Shown piece by piece: positions 47,791 through 58,506 of a DNA stretch of 64,000 bases; within the stretch, counting starts at the first letter, position 1, and every line of letters begins with the position of its first letter. Where the stretch lies: the NCBI RefSeq assembly GCF_036013955.1, contig NZ_CP107903.1, positions 3,162,001 to 3,226,000 on the forward strand. Direction: 5' to 3'. The notes under the pieces were generated by a model that was not told where the DNA came from, did not search any database, and saw nothing but the letters and a program-made list of their open reading frames with translations. Both the position numbers and the translations under genes were made by a program. Source of the stretch: Streptomyces sp. NBC_00459. Lineage in GTDB: Bacteria > Actinomycetota > Actinomycetes > Streptomycetales > Streptomycetaceae.

Positions 47791-48810
47791 TCATCTGCGC
47801 GGCTGGGCGTCCAGTACCTGCTGGAGCGCCTCGAACTCCTCCACGCACTTGCCGGAGCCGAGCACCACGCTGTCCAGCGGGTCCTCGGCGATGTGGATGG
47901 GCATGCCGGTCTCACGGCGCAGCCGCTCGTCGAGCCCGCGGAGCAGCGCCCCGCCGCCGGTCAGAACGATTCCGCGGTCCATGATGTCGCCGGACAGCTC
48001 GGGCGGGCACTTGTCGAGGGTGGTCTTCACGGCGTCGACGATCGCGTTGACCGGTTCTTCGATGGCCTTGCGTACTTCGGCCGCGGAGATCACGACGGTC
48101 TTGGGCAGCCCGGAGACAAGGTCCCGGCCGCGGATTTCGGTGTGTTCGTCGTTGTCGAGGTCGTACGCCGAACCGATCGTGATCTTGATCTGTTCGGCAG
48201 TCCGCTCGCCCAGCAGAAGGGAGTACTCCTTCTTGATGTGCTGGATGATCGAGCTGTCCAGTTCGTCACCCGCGACGCGGATGGACTGGGCGGTGACGAT
48301 GCCGCCGAGGGAGATGACCGCGACCTCCGTGGTGCCGCCGCCGATGTCCACCACCATGTTGCCCGTGGCCTCGTGGACCGGCAGACCGGAACCGATGGCC
48401 GCGGCCATGGGCTCCTCGATGATGTGCACCTGACGCGCGCCGGCCTGGGACGAGGCCTCGATGACGGCGCGGCGCTCGACGCCCGTGATGCCCGAGGGCA
48501 CACAGACGACGACACGGGGACGGGCGAGATACCGCCGCTTGTGAATCTTCAGGATGAAGTAGCGCAGCATCCGTTCGGTGATCTCGAAGTCGGCGATGAC
48601 GCCGTCCCTGAGCGGGCGCACGGCAACGATGTTGCCGGGCGTCCGACCGATCATCTTCTTCGCTTCCGATCCGACCGCGAGAATGCCACCGGTGTTGGTG
48701 TTGATCGCGACGACGGACGGCTCGTTGAGTACGATCCCGCGACCCCTGACGTACACCAGCGTGTTGGCGGTCCCGAGGTCGACAGCCATGTCACGGCCGA
48801 TGAACGACAT
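47791..48810 (-). CDS. mreB: Actin-like cell-shape protein MreB
   Basis: The ATG at 48810 ([19 protein letters not shown]) has GGGGA just upstream. An ATG four codons earlier is less well placed. The 339-residue protein is almost identical in character to S. coelicolor MreB. It has the actin-fold ATP motifs [12 protein letters not shown] (phosphate 1), [18 protein letters not shown] (phosphate 2) and [14 protein letters not shown] (adenosine). In Streptomyces MreB is not needed for apical growth but assembles with PBP2 and RodA to thicken the spore wall. Confidence 0.98.
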   Translation of the reverse strand: MSFIGRDMAVDLGTANTLVYVRGRGIVLNEPSVVAINTNTGGILAVGSEAKKMIGRTPGNIVAVRPLRDGVIADFEITERMLRYFILKIHKRRYLARPRVVVCVPSGITGVERRAVIEASSQAGARQVHIIEEPMAAAIGSGLPVHEATGNMVVDIGGGTTEVAVISLGGIVTAQSIRVAGDELDSSIIQHIKKEYSLLLGERTAEQIKITIGSAYDLDNDEHTEIRGRDLVSGLPKTVVISAAEVRKAIEEPVNAIVDAVKTTLDKCPPELSGDIMDRGIVLTGGGALLRGLDERLRRETGMPIHIAEDPLDSVVLGSGKCVEEFEALQQVLDAQPRR

Positions 48811-49172
48811 TGAGTTCCCCATCAGGATTCGTCTGGCCTTCCCAAGTGAAGCGTGTGATGGCTCTGCTTTGGGGCGGCGAAGTGGGTGCGGTGACGTGAA
48901 GGCTTACATCGTAGTCGCGCCTGCACGAACACCACGCGAGGGTCTTCGCCATTGTCAGCATGCGATGTGCCGTCTCGCTTCTGGAGACGGGCGTTCGGGG
49001 GTAGGCGTTCCCCCGATCGGCACGCATATGCCGGAGGACGGCCGGTTTTCGACGGCCGTCCCAGGTCAGGCATCCGAGTGAGGTGACGGTCCCTCAGGAA
49101 ACATGCGAACAGAAACTGCGCAAGAATTTCACCGGCCGTACGCCGATGCCCGCCGCCCGGTATCGGGACGGA
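48811..49172. other. mreB promoter region and ndk 3' region
   Basis: This 360-bp gap between ndk and mreB (both minus) includes a perfect hairpin GACGGCCG(GTTTTCGA)CGGCCGTC at 49037-49060, a likely ndk terminator, and a CCGTCTC/GAGACGG hairpin at 48970-48990. A TACGAT at about 48910 (minus strand) could be an mreB -10 box. No reliable -35 was assigned. Confidence 0.5.
49037..49060 (-). terminator. Hairpin after ndk
   Basis: GACGGCCG and CGGCCGTC with an 8-nt loop form a perfect stem about 110 bp past the ndk stop. Confidence 0.55.
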
Positions 49173-49586
49173 TCAGCCGCGGCCGGGGAAGAAGATCTTC
49201 AGCTCGCGCTCGGCCGACTCCTCCGAGTCGGAGGCGTGGATGAGGTTCTCGCGCACGATCACGCCGTAGTCACCGCGGATCGAACCGGGGGCGGCGGCGA
49301 TGGGGTCGGTGGGTCCGGCGAGCGCCCGCACACCCTCGATGACCCGGTCGCCCTCGACGACGAGCGCGACGACGGGGCCGGAGGCCATGAACTCGACGAG
49401 CGGCTCGTAGAACGGCTTGCCCTTGTGCTCGCCGTAGTGCTGCTCCAGCGTGTCCTGGTCCAGCGTACGCAGCTCAAGCGCGGTGATCCGCCAGCCGGCC
49501 TTGCGCTCGATCCGGCCGATGATCTCGCCGGTCAGGCCGCGACGGACGGCGTCGGGCTTGAGGAGGACGAGGGTGCGCTGAGTCAC
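49173..49586 (-). CDS. ndk: Nucleoside diphosphate kinase
   Basis: This 137-residue enzyme (GTG start) passes phosphate between nucleoside triphosphates and diphosphates through a phospho-histidine, balancing NTP and dNTP pools. The active-site His lies in VRENLIHASDS, and the start MTQRTLVLLKPDAVRRGL and the loop GEHKGKPFYEPLVEFM are typical. Length equals the family norm. It stands between DUF4233/folC and mreB, the usual streptomycete position. Confidence 0.98.
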   Translation of the reverse strand: MTQRTLVLLKPDAVRRGLTGEIIGRIERKAGWRITALELRTLDQDTLEQHYGEHKGKPFYEPLVEFMASGPVVALVVEGDRVIEGVRALAGPTDPIAAAPGSIRGDYGVIVRENLIHASDSEESAERELKIFFPGRG

Positions 49587-49653
49587 GAGGGTGGCTCCAT
49601 TCGGGTCACGTGTGTGCGGTTGTCAGAGGCTACAGGGCCGGTCCGAGCGGGTG

Positions 49654-50016
49654 TCACGCAGCGTCAGGACTGGTACCGGCCGACTGGGTCTGCGCGGCGA
49701 AACGGGCCTTCGCCTCGTCGATCTTCCGCCCGTAGTGCACGGACGCCCACCACAGCGCGGCGAACATCACGCCCATGAAGAACATGGTCGGCACGATGAA
49801 GCCGGACGCGATCAGCGCGATCTGCAGGGCCCAGCCGAGCTGCACCCCGCCGGGCCGGGTGATCACACCGCAGAGCAGCACACACAGCAGCATGGCGATG
49901 CCGCTGACCGTCCACACGGTGGACATGGCCAGGTCGGGGTCCTTCATGGCGACGAGACCGGCGAAACCGATCAGGAAGACCTCGCCGATCAGGGTCGAAG
50001 CACAGAGCGTACGCAC
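49654..50016 (-). CDS. DUF4233 small membrane protein
   Basis: This 120-residue protein (GTG start) has about four hydrophobic segments (ASTLIGEVFLIGFAGLVAM, VSGIAMLLCVLLCGVIT, ALQIALIASGFIVPTMFFM, VMFAALWWASVHYG) and a polar Ala/Gln tail. The family is typically found next to folC in actinomycetes, as here, 6 bp downstream of the folC stop with AGGGG inside the folC end, so it is translated with folC. Function is unknown. Confidence 0.9.
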   Translation of the reverse strand: MRTLCASTLIGEVFLIGFAGLVAMKDPDLAMSTVWTVSGIAMLLCVLLCGVITRPGGVQLGWALQIALIASGFIVPTMFFMGVMFAALWWASVHYGRKIDEAKARFAAQTQSAGTSPDAA

Positions 50017-50022
50017 GGAAGG

Positions 50023-51513
50023 TCAGCCCCTCCCCAGGAGCAGTCGGGTCTCGCCGACCGTGATGACGGAGCCGGTGACGAGTACCCCGCCGCCCGAGAA
50101 CTCCCCGTCCTCCTCGGCGAGGGTGATGGCGGCCTCCAGGGCGTCGTCGAGACGCGGCTCGACCTGGACCCGGTCGTCGCCGAAGATCTCGACGGCGATG
50201 GCGGCCAGTTCGTCGGAGTCCATCGCGCGATGGCTGGAGTTCTGCGTGATGACGACCTCGGCGAAGATCGGCTCGAAGGCTTCGAGCACCCCGCGTACGT
50301 TCTTGTCCGCACTCGCTCCGACCACACCGATGAGCCGGCTGAAGTCGAAGGCCTCGCCCACGGCCTCGGCCGTGGCCCGTGCGCCCGCCGGATTGTGCGC
50401 GGCGTCCAGCACGACGGTGGGCGAGCGCCGTACGACCTCCAGCCGCCCCGGGGACGTCACCGCGGCGAACGCCTTGCGCACGGTGTCGATGTCGAGGGGC
50501 TCGGGCCGCTGGGTGCCGACGCCGAAGAACGCCTCGACGGCGGCGAGGGCGACGGCCGCGTTGTGGGCCTGGTAGCCGCCGTGCAGCGGCAGGAAGATCT
50601 CCTCGTACTCCCCGCCGAGCCCGCGCAGCGTCAGCACCTGGCCGCCCACGGCGACCGTCCGGCTGACAACCCCGAACTCCAACCCTTCCCTGGCCACCGT
50701 GGCGTCCACCTCGACGGCCTTCTTCAGCAGCACCTGGGCCGCGTCGACCGGCTGCTGGGCGAGGATGACCGTCGCGTCCTGCTTGATGATCCCGCCCTTC
50801 TCGACGGCGATCTCACCGGGTGTCCCGCCGAGCCGGTCGGTGTGGTCGAGATCGATGGGCGTCACTACGGCCACATCGGCGTCGATCACGTTGGTGGCGT
50901 CCCAGCTGCCCCCCATCCCGACCTCGACGACGGCGACATCGACGGGGGCGTCGGCGAAGGCGGCGTACGCCATGCCGGTCAGGACCTCGAAGAAGGAGAG
51001 CCGGAACTCCTGCTGGGCGTCGACCATCTCGACGTACGCCTTGATGTCGTCGTACGTCTCCACGAACCGCTCGGCGGAGATCGGCGCCCCGTCGAGGGTG
51101 ATCCGCTCGGTGATCGACTGAACGTGCGGCGAGGTGTACCGCCCGGTGCGCAGATCGAAGGCACCGAGGATGGTCTCGATCATGCGGGCGGTGGAGGTCT
51201 TGCCGTTGGTGCCGGTGATGTGGATCGAGGGGTACGCGCGCTGCGGCTCCCCCAGCACGTCCATCAGCGCGGCGATACGGCTGACGGACGGCTCCAGCTT
51301 GGTCTCGCCCCAGCGCGTGGCGAGGTCCGCCTCCACCGCGCGCAGCGCCTTGTCGACCTCGGGGTCCTGGGGCCGGCCCGGCACGTCGGCGGATGCGGGT
51401 GCGGCTCCGCCTGCGGTGCGGAGGGTGCGGCTGCCGGCCTCGATGACCGCGAGGTCCGGGTCGCGGTCGGTCTCGGCGTCGATGATGTCGTCGAAGGGGT
51501 CGGTGTCGCTCAC
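50023..51513 (-). CDS. folC: Folylpolyglutamate synthase / dihydrofolate synthase
   Basis: The GTG at 51513 (VSDTDPFDDIIDAETDRD) gives 496 residues. The longer frame to 51636 is low-complexity. FolC adds glutamates to folates and makes dihydrofolate. The ATP loop is HITGTNGKTSTARMIE, with Mur-ligase-type motifs RTGRYTSPHVQSITER, VVEVGMGGSWDATNV, HGGYQAHNAAVALAAVE and LDAAHNPAGARA. An acidic N-terminal extension of about 60 residues precedes the fold, common in streptomycetes. The gene lies between valS and DUF4233. Confidence 0.96.
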   Translation of the reverse strand: MSDTDPFDDIIDAETDRDPDLAVIEAGSRTLRTAGGAAPASADVPGRPQDPEVDKALRAVEADLATRWGETKLEPSVSRIAALMDVLGEPQRAYPSIHITGTNGKTSTARMIETILGAFDLRTGRYTSPHVQSITERITLDGAPISAERFVETYDDIKAYVEMVDAQQEFRLSFFEVLTGMAYAAFADAPVDVAVVEVGMGGSWDATNVIDADVAVVTPIDLDHTDRLGGTPGEIAVEKGGIIKQDATVILAQQPVDAAQVLLKKAVEVDATVAREGLEFGVVSRTVAVGGQVLTLRGLGGEYEEIFLPLHGGYQAHNAAVALAAVEAFFGVGTQRPEPLDIDTVRKAFAAVTSPGRLEVVRRSPTVVLDAAHNPAGARATAEAVGEAFDFSRLIGVVGASADKNVRGVLEAFEPIFAEVVITQNSSHRAMDSDELAAIAVEIFGDDRVQVEPRLDDALEAAITLAEEDGEFSGGGVLVTGSVITVGETRLLLGRG

Positions 51514-51577
51514 GGGGGTCAGTCTACGGACGGGGACTGACAGGGTGCCTACGGAGTGGGGTGGTGGGGGGTTCGTT

Positions 51578-51626
51578 GGCGGGTGCGGGGCTCGTTGTGG
51601 CTGGTCGCGCAGTTCCCCGCGCCCCC
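51578..51626. repeat. Dispersed GC-rich intergenic repeat
   Basis: It contains GTGGCTGGTCGCGCAGTTCC followed by CCGCGCCCC, the same 29-bp core as at 58653-58681 with one mismatch. It lies between folC and the valS terminator. Confidence 0.7.
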
Positions 51627-51636
51627 AAGAGCACAC

Positions 51637-51669
51637 GGGCCCCCGGGGATCACATGTCCCCGGGGGCCC
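51637..51669 (-). terminator. Terminator hairpin after valS
   Basis: GGGCCCCCGGGGA and TCCCCGGGGGCCC form a perfect 13-bp stem with a 7-nt loop, 18 bp past the valS stop. Confidence 0.85.
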
Positions 51670-51686
51670 TCGCGCCCTACAAACGC

Positions 51687-54311
51687 CTACGCCTGCGGCA
51701 GGCTCTCCAGCTGGGCCTGGATGCGGGTGATGTCCTCGTCCGCCTTTGCCAGGCGGCCCTTGATCTTGTCCACCACCTGGTCCGGGGCCTTTGCCAGGAA
51801 GGCCTCGTTGCCGAGCTTGGCCTCTGCCTGCTGGCGTTCCTTCTCCGCTGCCGCGAGGTCCTTCGCGAGTCGCTTGCGTTCCGCCTCGACGTCGATCGTG
51901 CCGGAGAGGTCGAGGGCGACGGTGGCGCCGGCGACCGGGAGGGTCGCGGTGGCGTGGAAGCCTTCCTCCTCCGGCTGGAGGCGGAGGAGCTGGCGGATGG
52001 CCGCCTCGTGCGCGGCGAGCGCGGTGCCGTCGAGGGTGAGTCGGGCGGGGACCTTCTGACCGTCCTTCAGGCCCTGGTCCTTGCGGAACCGGCGGACCTC
52101 GGTGACGACCCGCTGGACCAGCTCGATCTCCTTCTCGGCGGCCTCGTCACGGAAGCCACTGTCGGTCGGCCAGTCGGCTGTGACGAGGGTCTCGCCGCCG
52201 GTCAGCGTCGTCCACAGCGTCTCGGTGACGAACGGGACCACCGGGTGCAGGACCCGCAGCATCACGTCGAGGACCTCGCCGAGGACACGGCCGGAGACCT
52301 TCGCCTGCTCGCCGCCCGCGAAGAACGTGGTCTTCGACAGCTCGACGTACCAGTCGAAGACCTCGTCCCACGCGAAGTGGTACAGCGACTCGCTGAGCTT
52401 GGCGAACTGGTAGTCGTCGTAGAACGCGTCGACCTCGGCCACGGTCTTGTTGAGCCGGGACAGGATCCAGCGGTCCGTGGCCGACAGCTGCTCCACGGGC
52501 GGGAGTTCGCCCTCGACGGTGGCGCCGTTCATCAGGGCGAAGCGCGTGGCGTTCCAGATCTTGTTGGTGAAGTTGCGGGACGCCTGAACCCAGTCCTCGC
52601 CGATCGGCACGTCCGCGCCCGGGTTGGCGCCCTTGGCGAGGGTGAAGCGGACGGCGTCCGAGCCGTACCTGTCCATCCAGTCGAGGGGGTCCACCGCGTT
52701 GGGGTTGGACTTCGACATCTTCTTGCCGAACTCGTCGCGGACGAGACCGGTCAACGCGATGGTGTGGAACGGGACTTCGCCGTCCATCGCGTACAGGCCG
52801 AACATCATCATCCGGGCGACCCAGAAGAAGATGATGTCGTGGCCGGTGAGCAGGACATCGGTCTTGTAGAACTTCTCCAGGTCCGGGGTCTGCTCCGGCC
52901 AGCCGAGCGTGGAGAACGGCCACAGGCCGGAGGAGAACCAGGTGTCGAGGACGTCCTCGTCCTGCGTCCAGCCCTCGCCGGTCGGCGTCTCGTCGTCGGG
53001 TCCGACGCAGCGGACCTCGCCGTTCGGGCCGTACCAGACCGGGATGCGGTGGCCCCACCACAGCTGGCGCGAGATGCACCAGTCGTGCATGTTGTCGACC
53101 CAGTCGAAGTAGCGCTTCGACATGTCCTGCGGGTGGATCTTGACGCGGCCGTCGCGGACCGCGTCACCGGCGGCCTTGGCGAGCGGCTCGACCTTGACCC
53201 ACCACTGCATCGAGAGCCGGGGCTCGACGGTCGTCTTGCAGCGCGAACAGTGGCCCACCGAGTGGACGTACGGCCGCTTCTCGGCGACGATCCGGCCCTG
53301 CTCGCGCAGCGCGTTGACGATCGTGGAGCGGGCCTCGAAACGGTCCAGGCCCTGGAACGGGCCGTGGACGGTGATGATGCCGCGCTCGTCCATGACCGTC
53401 ATCGACTCCAGGCCGTGGCGCTGGCCGATGGCGAAGTCGTTGGGGTCGTGGGCCGGGGTCACCTTGACCGCGCCGGTGCCGAACTCGGGGTCGACGTGCG
53501 TGTCCGCGACGACCGGGATCGTGCGGTTGGTCAGCGGCAGCTTGATCTGCCTGCCGATGAGATGCGCGTACCGCTCGTCGTCCGGGTGGACGGCGACGGC
53601 CGTGTCGCCGAGCATCGTCTCGGCACGGGTCGTCGCGACGACGACCGTGTCCTCGCCCTCGCCGTACTTGATGGAGACGAGCTCGCCGTCGTCGTCCTGG
53701 TAGTCCACCTCGATGTCCGAGATGGCCGTCAGACAGCGCGGGCACCAGTTGATGATGCGCTCGGCGCGGTAGATCAGCTCGTCGTCGTAGAGCCGCTTGA
53801 AGATGGTCTGGACGGCCTTGGACAGCCCCTCGTCCATGGTGAAGCGTTCACGCGACCAGTCGACGCCGTCACCGAGGCGCCGCATCTGCCCCAGGATCCG
53901 GCCGCCGTACTCCTCCTTCCACTGCCAGACCCGCTCGACGAACTCCTCGCGCCCGAGGTCGTGCCGCGACTTGCCCTCCTCGGCAAGCTGCTGCTCGACC
54001 TTGTTCTGGGTGGCGATGCCGGCGTGGTCCATGCCGGGGAGCCAGAGCGACTCGTAGCCCTGCATGCGCTTGCGGCGGGTCAGGGCGTCCATGAGCGTGT
54101 GCTGGAAGGCGTGGCCCAGGTGGAGGGAGCCGGTGACGTTCGGCGGCGGGATGACGATGGTGTAGGCGGGCTTGTCGCTCTTCGCGTCGGCGGCGAAGTA
54201 ACCCCGGTCCACCCAGCGCTCGTACAGCTTCCCCTCTACCTCGGCCGGCGCGTACTGGGTCGGCAGTTCGGTGATGGGCGCGGTTGGCTGCTGCTGAGCG
54301 TTCTCGGTCAC
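51687..54311 (-). CDS. valS: Valyl-tRNA synthetase
   Basis: This 874-residue class I synthetase has a GTG start. It carries HIGH-type [15 protein letters not shown] near residue 50, the editing (CP1) domain with [19 protein letters not shown], the KMSKS loop in [16 protein letters not shown], the anticodon-binding region and a C-terminal coiled coil ([18 protein letters not shown]) that contacts tRNA-Val. It charges tRNA-Val and edits threonine. No T-box-like leader was seen upstream. Confidence 0.98.
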   Translation of the reverse strand: MTENAQQQPTAPITELPTQYAPAEVEGKLYERWVDRGYFAADAKSDKPAYTIVIPPPNVTGSLHLGHAFQHTLMDALTRRKRMQGYESLWLPGMDHAGIATQNKVEQQLAEEGKSRHDLGREEFVERVWQWKEEYGGRILGQMRRLGDGVDWSRERFTMDEGLSKAVQTIFKRLYDDELIYRAERIINWCPRCLTAISDIEVDYQDDDGELVSIKYGEGEDTVVVATTRAETMLGDTAVAVHPDDERYAHLIGRQIKLPLTNRTIPVVADTHVDPEFGTGAVKVTPAHDPNDFAIGQRHGLESMTVMDERGIITVHGPFQGLDRFEARSTIVNALREQGRIVAEKRPYVHSVGHCSRCKTTVEPRLSMQWWVKVEPLAKAAGDAVRDGRVKIHPQDMSKRYFDWVDNMHDWCISRQLWWGHRIPVWYGPNGEVRCVGPDDETPTGEGWTQDEDVLDTWFSSGLWPFSTLGWPEQTPDLEKFYKTDVLLTGHDIIFFWVARMMMFGLYAMDGEVPFHTIALTGLVRDEFGKKMSKSNPNAVDPLDWMDRYGSDAVRFTLAKGANPGADVPIGEDWVQASRNFTNKIWNATRFALMNGATVEGELPPVEQLSATDRWILSRLNKTVAEVDAFYDDYQFAKLSESLYHFAWDEVFDWYVELSKTTFFAGGEQAKVSGRVLGEVLDVMLRVLHPVVPFVTETLWTTLTGGETLVTADWPTDSGFRDEAAEKEIELVQRVVTEVRRFRKDQGLKDGQKVPARLTLDGTALAAHEAAIRQLLRLQPEEEGFHATATLPVAGATVALDLSGTIDVEAERKRLAKDLAAAEKERQQAEAKLGNEAFLAKAPDQVVDKIKGRLAKADEDITRIQAQLESLPQA

Positions 54312-54447
54312 CCGGTCAGTTTAGAGGCGTCACCACCGTGTCCCGAAACACGTTTCTTTCGTAACGGTGGGACACCCGGGGCAACTCGGACGGCCGGCCT
54401 GCGCGAGGATGTCAGGAACACATAAGCATCTGGAGGGGAACCCAGAG

Positions 54448-55404
54448 ATGAGCCACAACCAGCCGGGTCCGTACGGCGGACAGCCGCAGCAGCCCGGACC
54501 GTACGGGCAGCCGGCTCAGCCGGGTCCCTACGGCCAGCCGCCCCAGGCACCTCAGGGCCCTCCGACGGCTCCCCAGCCGGGCTACGGCTACCCGCAGCAG
54601 GCGCCGCCGCCACAGCCCGGCTACGGCTACCCCCAGCAGGCTCCCCCGCAGCCCGGTTACGGCTATCCGCAGCAGCCCGACACGTTCGTCCAGCAGCAGC
54701 CGTACGGCCAGGCCCCCTACGGGGTTCCGCAGCCGCCGAGCGGCGGCAAGAAGAAGACGGGGATCATCATCGGGGCGGTGGCCGTCGTGGCCGCCATCGC
54801 CGTGGGGGCGTACTTCGTGCTGAGCGGCGGTTCGAGCGGCGGCTCCGACATCGCCGACGACGGCGCGCACAAGCTGACGACGCCGGCGACCGTGCTCGAC
54901 GGCGCGTACAAGAAGAGCGGGAACTCCGAGACCGGCGGGATGAGCGCGGACGAGATCAAGGACGCCGAGACCTGGGGGGTGCAGAACCCCAAGGACGTCA
55001 GCGCCATGTACGCCTCGGGCGAGGGCCTCACCGCCAAGAGCGTGATGTTCTCCGGCGTGTACGGCACCATCGACGACCCGGAGAAGGTCGTCGACGCGAT
55101 GTTCGCCCAGATGAAGAAGGAGTCGGCGAAGAGCACGTCCGCAGATGACGGCAAACTCGTCGGCAGCCCGCAGGAGGTCACGCCGGTCGGCTTCGACAAC
55201 GGCGTCATGAAGTGCCAGGAGATCGAGAGCACCCAGTCCGGCACGACGACGAAGATGCCGTTCTGCATCTGGGGCGACCACAGCACGCTCAGCTACGTCC
55301 TGTCGTACGACCTCGCCGCCATGGCCACCGGCAAGTCCTCCACGATCGCGGAGGCGGCCGACCTCGCCGCCAAGTTCCGCCAGGACGTGCGCGTCAAGGC
55401 CTGA
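54448..55404 (+). CDS. Pro/Gln/Gly/Tyr-rich membrane-anchored protein
   Basis: The ATG at 54448 (MSHNQPGPYGGQPQQPGPYG) has GGAGGGG 8 nt upstream. The first 100 or so residues are low-complexity repeats of GPYGQP and GYGYPQQ. A Lys-rich stop (SGGKKKTG) and one membrane helix (IIIGAVAVVAAIAVGAYFVL) follow, and the remaining 175 residues form an external domain with two Cys (MKCQEIES, PFCIWGDH) that may pair. The architecture resembles actinobacterial secreted or membrane proteins with intrinsically disordered cytoplasmic tails. The function is unknown. Confidence 0.88.
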   Translation: MSHNQPGPYGGQPQQPGPYGQPAQPGPYGQPPQAPQGPPTAPQPGYGYPQQAPPPQPGYGYPQQAPPQPGYGYPQQPDTFVQQQPYGQAPYGVPQPPSGGKKKTGIIIGAVAVVAAIAVGAYFVLSGGSSGGSDIADDGAHKLTTPATVLDGAYKKSGNSETGGMSADEIKDAETWGVQNPKDVSAMYASGEGLTAKSVMFSGVYGTIDDPEKVVDAMFAQMKKESAKSTSADDGKLVGSPQEVTPVGFDNGVMKCQEIESTQSGTTTKMPFCIWGDHSTLSYVLSYDLAAMATGKSSTIAEAADLAAKFRQDVRVKA

Positions 55405-55424
55405 CACGCCTCGACGGCGAACCC

Positions 55425-55470
55425 AACTGCGGAGGGGCCCCGGTCTGTTGACCGGGGCCCCTCCGCAGTT
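55425..55470. terminator. Very strong bidirectional terminator (21-bp perfect stem, 4-nt loop)
   Basis: AACTGCGGAGGGGCCCCGGT continues into a TGTT loop and its exact complement. It sits between the stops of the PQ-rich membrane protein (55404, plus) and clpX (55499, minus). Confidence 0.95.
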
Positions 55471-55498
55471 GTCTCGATTCCCTTGCCCTGCCGTGCGG

Positions 55499-56785
55499 TT
55501 ACGCCGTCTTCTGCTCCCCCGGGCCGCGTCCGCGCGCGTCCCTCGGGATCAGGGTCGGGTTCACGTTCTTCAGGACGACGTCCACCGTGATGACGACGCG
55601 GGCCACGTCCTTGCGGGACGGGACCTCGTACATCACCGCCTGGAGGACCTCCTCCATGATGGCGCGCAGGCCGCGGGCGCCGGTCTGGCGCAGGATCGCC
55701 TGGTCGGCGATGGCCTCCAGCGCCTCGCGCTCGAAGTCCAGCTCCACGCCGTCGAGTTCGAAGAGGCGCTGGTACTGCTTGACGAGGGCGTTGCGCGGCT
55801 CCACCAGGATCTGGAGAAGGGCCTCGCGGTCGAGGTTGTGGACCGACGTGATGACCGGGAGACGGCCGATGAACTCGGGGATCATGCCGAACTTCACCAG
55901 GTCCTCGGGCATGACGTCCTCGAAGCGGTCCTTCGCCTCCAGCTCCTTCTTGGAGCGGATCGTGGCGCCGAAGCCGATGCCCTTGGCGCCCGCACGGGAC
56001 TCGACGAGCTTCTCCAGGCCCGCGAAGGCACCGCCCACGATGAACAGGACGTTCGTCGTGTCGATCTGGATGAACTCCTGGTGCGGGTGCTTGCGTCCGC
56101 CCTGCGGCGGGACGGAGGCCGTCGTGCCTTCGAGGATCTTCAGCAGTGCCTGCTGGACGCCCTCGCCGGACACGTCACGCGTGATCGACGGGTTTTCACT
56201 CTTACGCGCGACCTTGTCGATCTCGTCGATGTAGATGATTCCGGTTTCGGCCTTCTTGACGTCGTAGTCCGCCGCCTGGATCAGCTTCAACAGGATGTTC
56301 TCGACGTCCTCGCCGACATACCCCGCCTCCGTCAGCGCCGTCGCGTCGGCGATGGCGAACGGGACGTTCAGCATGCGCGCCAGGGTCTGCGCGAGGAGGG
56401 TCTTGCCGGAGCCCGTGGGGCCCAGCAGAAGGATGTTCGACTTGGCCAACTCGATGGCGTCGTCACGGTTCTGCCCGGCGCTGTTCTCACCGGCCTGGAC
56501 CCGCTTGTAGTGGTTGTACACCGCGACGGACAGGGCCTTCTTGGCCGACTCCTGACCGACTACGTACCCCTCGAGGAACTCGTAGATCTCGCGAGGCTTG
56601 GGGAGTTCCTCCCACCTGACCTCGCTCGTCTCCGCGAGTTCTTCCTCGATGATCTCGTTGCAGAGATCGATGCACTCGTCGCAGATGTACACACCGGGGC
56701 CTGCGATGAGCTTCTTGACCTGCTTCTGGCTCTTGCCACAGAACGAGCACTTGAGCAGATCGCCGCCGTCACCGATGCGTGCCAC
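55499..56785 (-). CDS. clpX: ClpX ATPase, unfoldase subunit of ClpXP
   Basis: The GTG at 56785 ([20 protein letters not shown]) with GGGGAAG 6 nt upstream gives 428 residues. It has a zinc-binding N-domain with CSFCGKS and CDECIDLC, Walker [16 protein letters not shown], Walker [10 protein letters not shown], the pore loop GRKHPHQEF and the ClpP-binding IGF loop (KGIGFGATI). It unfolds tagged proteins for ClpP. It lies downstream of clpP2. The upstream extension is not conserved. Confidence 0.98.
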   Translation of the reverse strand: MARIGDGGDLLKCSFCGKSQKQVKKLIAGPGVYICDECIDLCNEIIEEELAETSEVRWEELPKPREIYEFLEGYVVGQESAKKALSVAVYNHYKRVQAGENSAGQNRDDAIELAKSNILLLGPTGSGKTLLAQTLARMLNVPFAIADATALTEAGYVGEDVENILLKLIQAADYDVKKAETGIIYIDEIDKVARKSENPSITRDVSGEGVQQALLKILEGTTASVPPQGGRKHPHQEFIQIDTTNVLFIVGGAFAGLEKLVESRAGAKGIGFGATIRSKKELEAKDRFEDVMPEDLVKFGMIPEFIGRLPVITSVHNLDREALLQILVEPRNALVKQYQRLFELDGVELDFEREALEAIADQAILRQTGARGLRAIMEEVLQAVMYEVPSRKDVARVVITVDVVLKNVNPTLIPRDARGRGPGEQKTA

Positions 56786-56968
56786 GGTGTGCTTCCCCTT
56801 CGCCTGGGAGACGCCTAGGTCCAGCGGCTCCTGGTGCTGCCTTATGTCCGACGGTACCTTGCCTGGCCCCTCGTTCGGGCCCCCCTTGGCGCGGTTCACT
56901 TTGTCGTGCTCCGAGTCAAACCGTGCCAAGGGGCGGCAGACGCCACAGCTTCTGCGTCCACCAGTACG

Positions 56969-57667
56969 TCAGCGGACGCTGGCGTTGTTCATTTTCCGAG
57001 TGGAAATGATCTGATCGATCAGGCCGTACGCCAGCGCGTCCTCGGCCGTGAGGATCTTGTCGCGCTCGATGTCCTCGCGGATCTTCTCGATCGGCGTGGT
57101 GGAGTGCCTGGCCAGCATGTCCTCCAGCTGAGCACGCATCCGGAGGATCTCGTTGGCCGCGATCTCCAGGTCGGAGACCTGCCCGCGACCGGTCTCGCTG
57201 TACGGCTGGTGGATCAGCACGCGCGCGTTGGGCAGCGCCATGCGCTTGCCCGGCGTACCGGCCGCGAGGAGGATCGCGGCGGCGGAGGCCGCCTGGCCCA
57301 TGCAGACCGTCTGGACGTCCGGCTTCACGAACTGCATCGTGTCGTAAATGGCCGTGAGAGCCGTGAAGGAGCCACCGGGGCTGTTGATGTAGACCGAGAT
57401 GTCCCGGTCGGGGTCCATCGACTCCAGGCACAGCAGCTGTGCCATGACGTCGTTGGCGGAGGCATCGTCGATCTGCACGCCGAGGAAGATCACGCGCTCC
57501 TCGAAGAGCTTCGCGTACGGGTCGTACTCACGCACGCCCTGCGAGGTGCGCTCGACGAAGCGCGGGATGACGTAGCGGGATTCGGCGGCGGGACCGGTGT
57601 ACTGGGCCTGAGCGGCCTGGGCCGCCCTCGTACGGTCGTAGAGGCCGCTGCCGGGGAAGTCGTTCAC
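56969..57667 (-). CDS. clpP2: ATP-dependent Clp protease proteolytic subunit 2
   Basis: This 232-residue protein (GTG start, AGGAGA upstream) has the serine protease triad: Ser in [15 protein letters not shown], His in [10 protein letters not shown] and Asp in [12 protein letters not shown]. It has an N-terminal Gln/Ala propeptide region. Streptomyces ClpP1 and ClpP2 form a mixed 14-mer that works with ClpX or ClpC. It lies 50 bp downstream of clpP1 and upstream of clpX. Confidence 0.97.
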   Translation of the reverse strand: MNDFPGSGLYDRTRAAQAAQAQYTGPAAESRYVIPRFVERTSQGVREYDPYAKLFEERVIFLGVQIDDASANDVMAQLLCLESMDPDRDISVYINSPGGSFTALTAIYDTMQFVKPDVQTVCMGQAASAAAILLAAGTPGKRMALPNARVLIHQPYSETGRGQVSDLEIAANEILRMRAQLEDMLARHSTTPIEKIREDIERDKILTAEDALAYGLIDQIISTRKMNNASVR

Positions 57668-57716
57668 GGTGTCTCCTGAAAGGGGCTTAGGCGGGGGCTG
57701 GAGGGCGTCGGGGCGC

Positions 57717-58337
57717 TTACGCCGCTGTGCCGCCGCCGCCCGGGATGCCTGCGGCCGTGGCGATGACGTCGTCGATGAGGCCGTACGCCTTGGCCTCCTC
57801 GGGGTCGAACCAGCGGTCGCGGTCCGAGTCCCGGGTGATCTGCTCCATGGTCTGGCCGGTGTGCTGCGCGGTGAGCTCGGCCATGCGCTTCTTGGTGTGC
57901 AGCAGCCGCTCGGCGTGGATCTTGATGTCCGACGCCGAACCCGCGAGGCCCGCGGAGGGCTGGTGGATCAGGATCTCGGCGTTCGGCAGGGCGAAGCGCT
58001 TGCCGGGCGTACCCGCGCTGAGCAGGAACTGGCCCATCGAGGCGGCGAGACCCATGGCGATGGTCATCACGTCGTTCTTGATGAACTGCATGGTGTCGTA
58101 GATCGCCATGCCGGCCGTGATCGAACCGCCCGGGCTGTTGATGTAGAGGTTGATGTCCTTGTCCGGGTCAGCGGCGGCGAGGAGCAGCAGCTGCGCGGTG
58201 ATCTTGTTCGCGATGTCGTCGTCGACCGGCTGGCCGAGGAAGATGATCCGCTCGTTGAGCAGCCGGTTGTAGACCTGGTCGCCGAGGCCACCGCCGATGG
58301 AAGGCTCGCCGGCGGCGGAAGGCATCAGATTCGTCAC
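57717..58337 (-). CDS. clpP1: ATP-dependent Clp protease proteolytic subunit 1
   Basis: The GTG at 58337 ([17 protein letters not shown]) with AGGTGG 7 nt upstream matches the known streptomycete ClpP1 start and gives 206 residues. A longer frame to 58508 is not coding. The triad lies in [12 protein letters not shown] (Ser), [10 protein letters not shown] (His) and [11 protein letters not shown] (Asp). ClpP1 is essential for normal differentiation in S. lividans. A ClgR operator (58492-58506) is about 155 bp upstream, so activation by ClgR is expected. Confidence 0.97.
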   Translation of the reverse strand: MTNLMPSAAGEPSIGGGLGDQVYNRLLNERIIFLGQPVDDDIANKITAQLLLLAAADPDKDINLYINSPGGSITAGMAIYDTMQFIKNDVMTIAMGLAASMGQFLLSAGTPGKRFALPNAEILIHQPSAGLAGSASDIKIHAERLLHTKKRMAELTAQHTGQTMEQITRDSDRDRWFDPEEAKAYGLIDDVIATAAGIPGGGGTAA

Positions 58338-58491
58338 GTCGTATCCACCTGCTCGTATTACGACGGCGCCGGGCCGTCTCACGTGTTCTGCCGGGGCGTG
58401 GGGCTGTCCGGCCGTTTTCGGGGACTCCCCTGCCCTCGTATTCATGGACCCTAACGCGCGGGTCCCTCCAGGGAATCCCGGGAAAGGAACT

Positions 58492-58506
58492 GTTCGCTGT
58501 GAGCGC
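58492..58506. promoter_or_regulatory. Predicted ClgR operator of clpP1-clpP2
   Basis: GTTCGCTGTGAGCGC matches the ClgR consensus GTTCGC-N5-GCG exactly. ClgR is a known activator of clp genes in Streptomyces and Corynebacterium, and the site lies upstream of clpP1. Confidence 0.8.

Noticed and set aside
51561..54425. A long plus-strand frame opposite valS
   Set aside because: The translation is Val/Asp/Gly-rich shadow sequence, and valS is certain.
56786..56929. N-terminal extension of clpX
   Set aside because: ClpX proteins begin at the zinc domain; the GTG with GGGGAAG upstream matches this, and the extension has no family resemblance.
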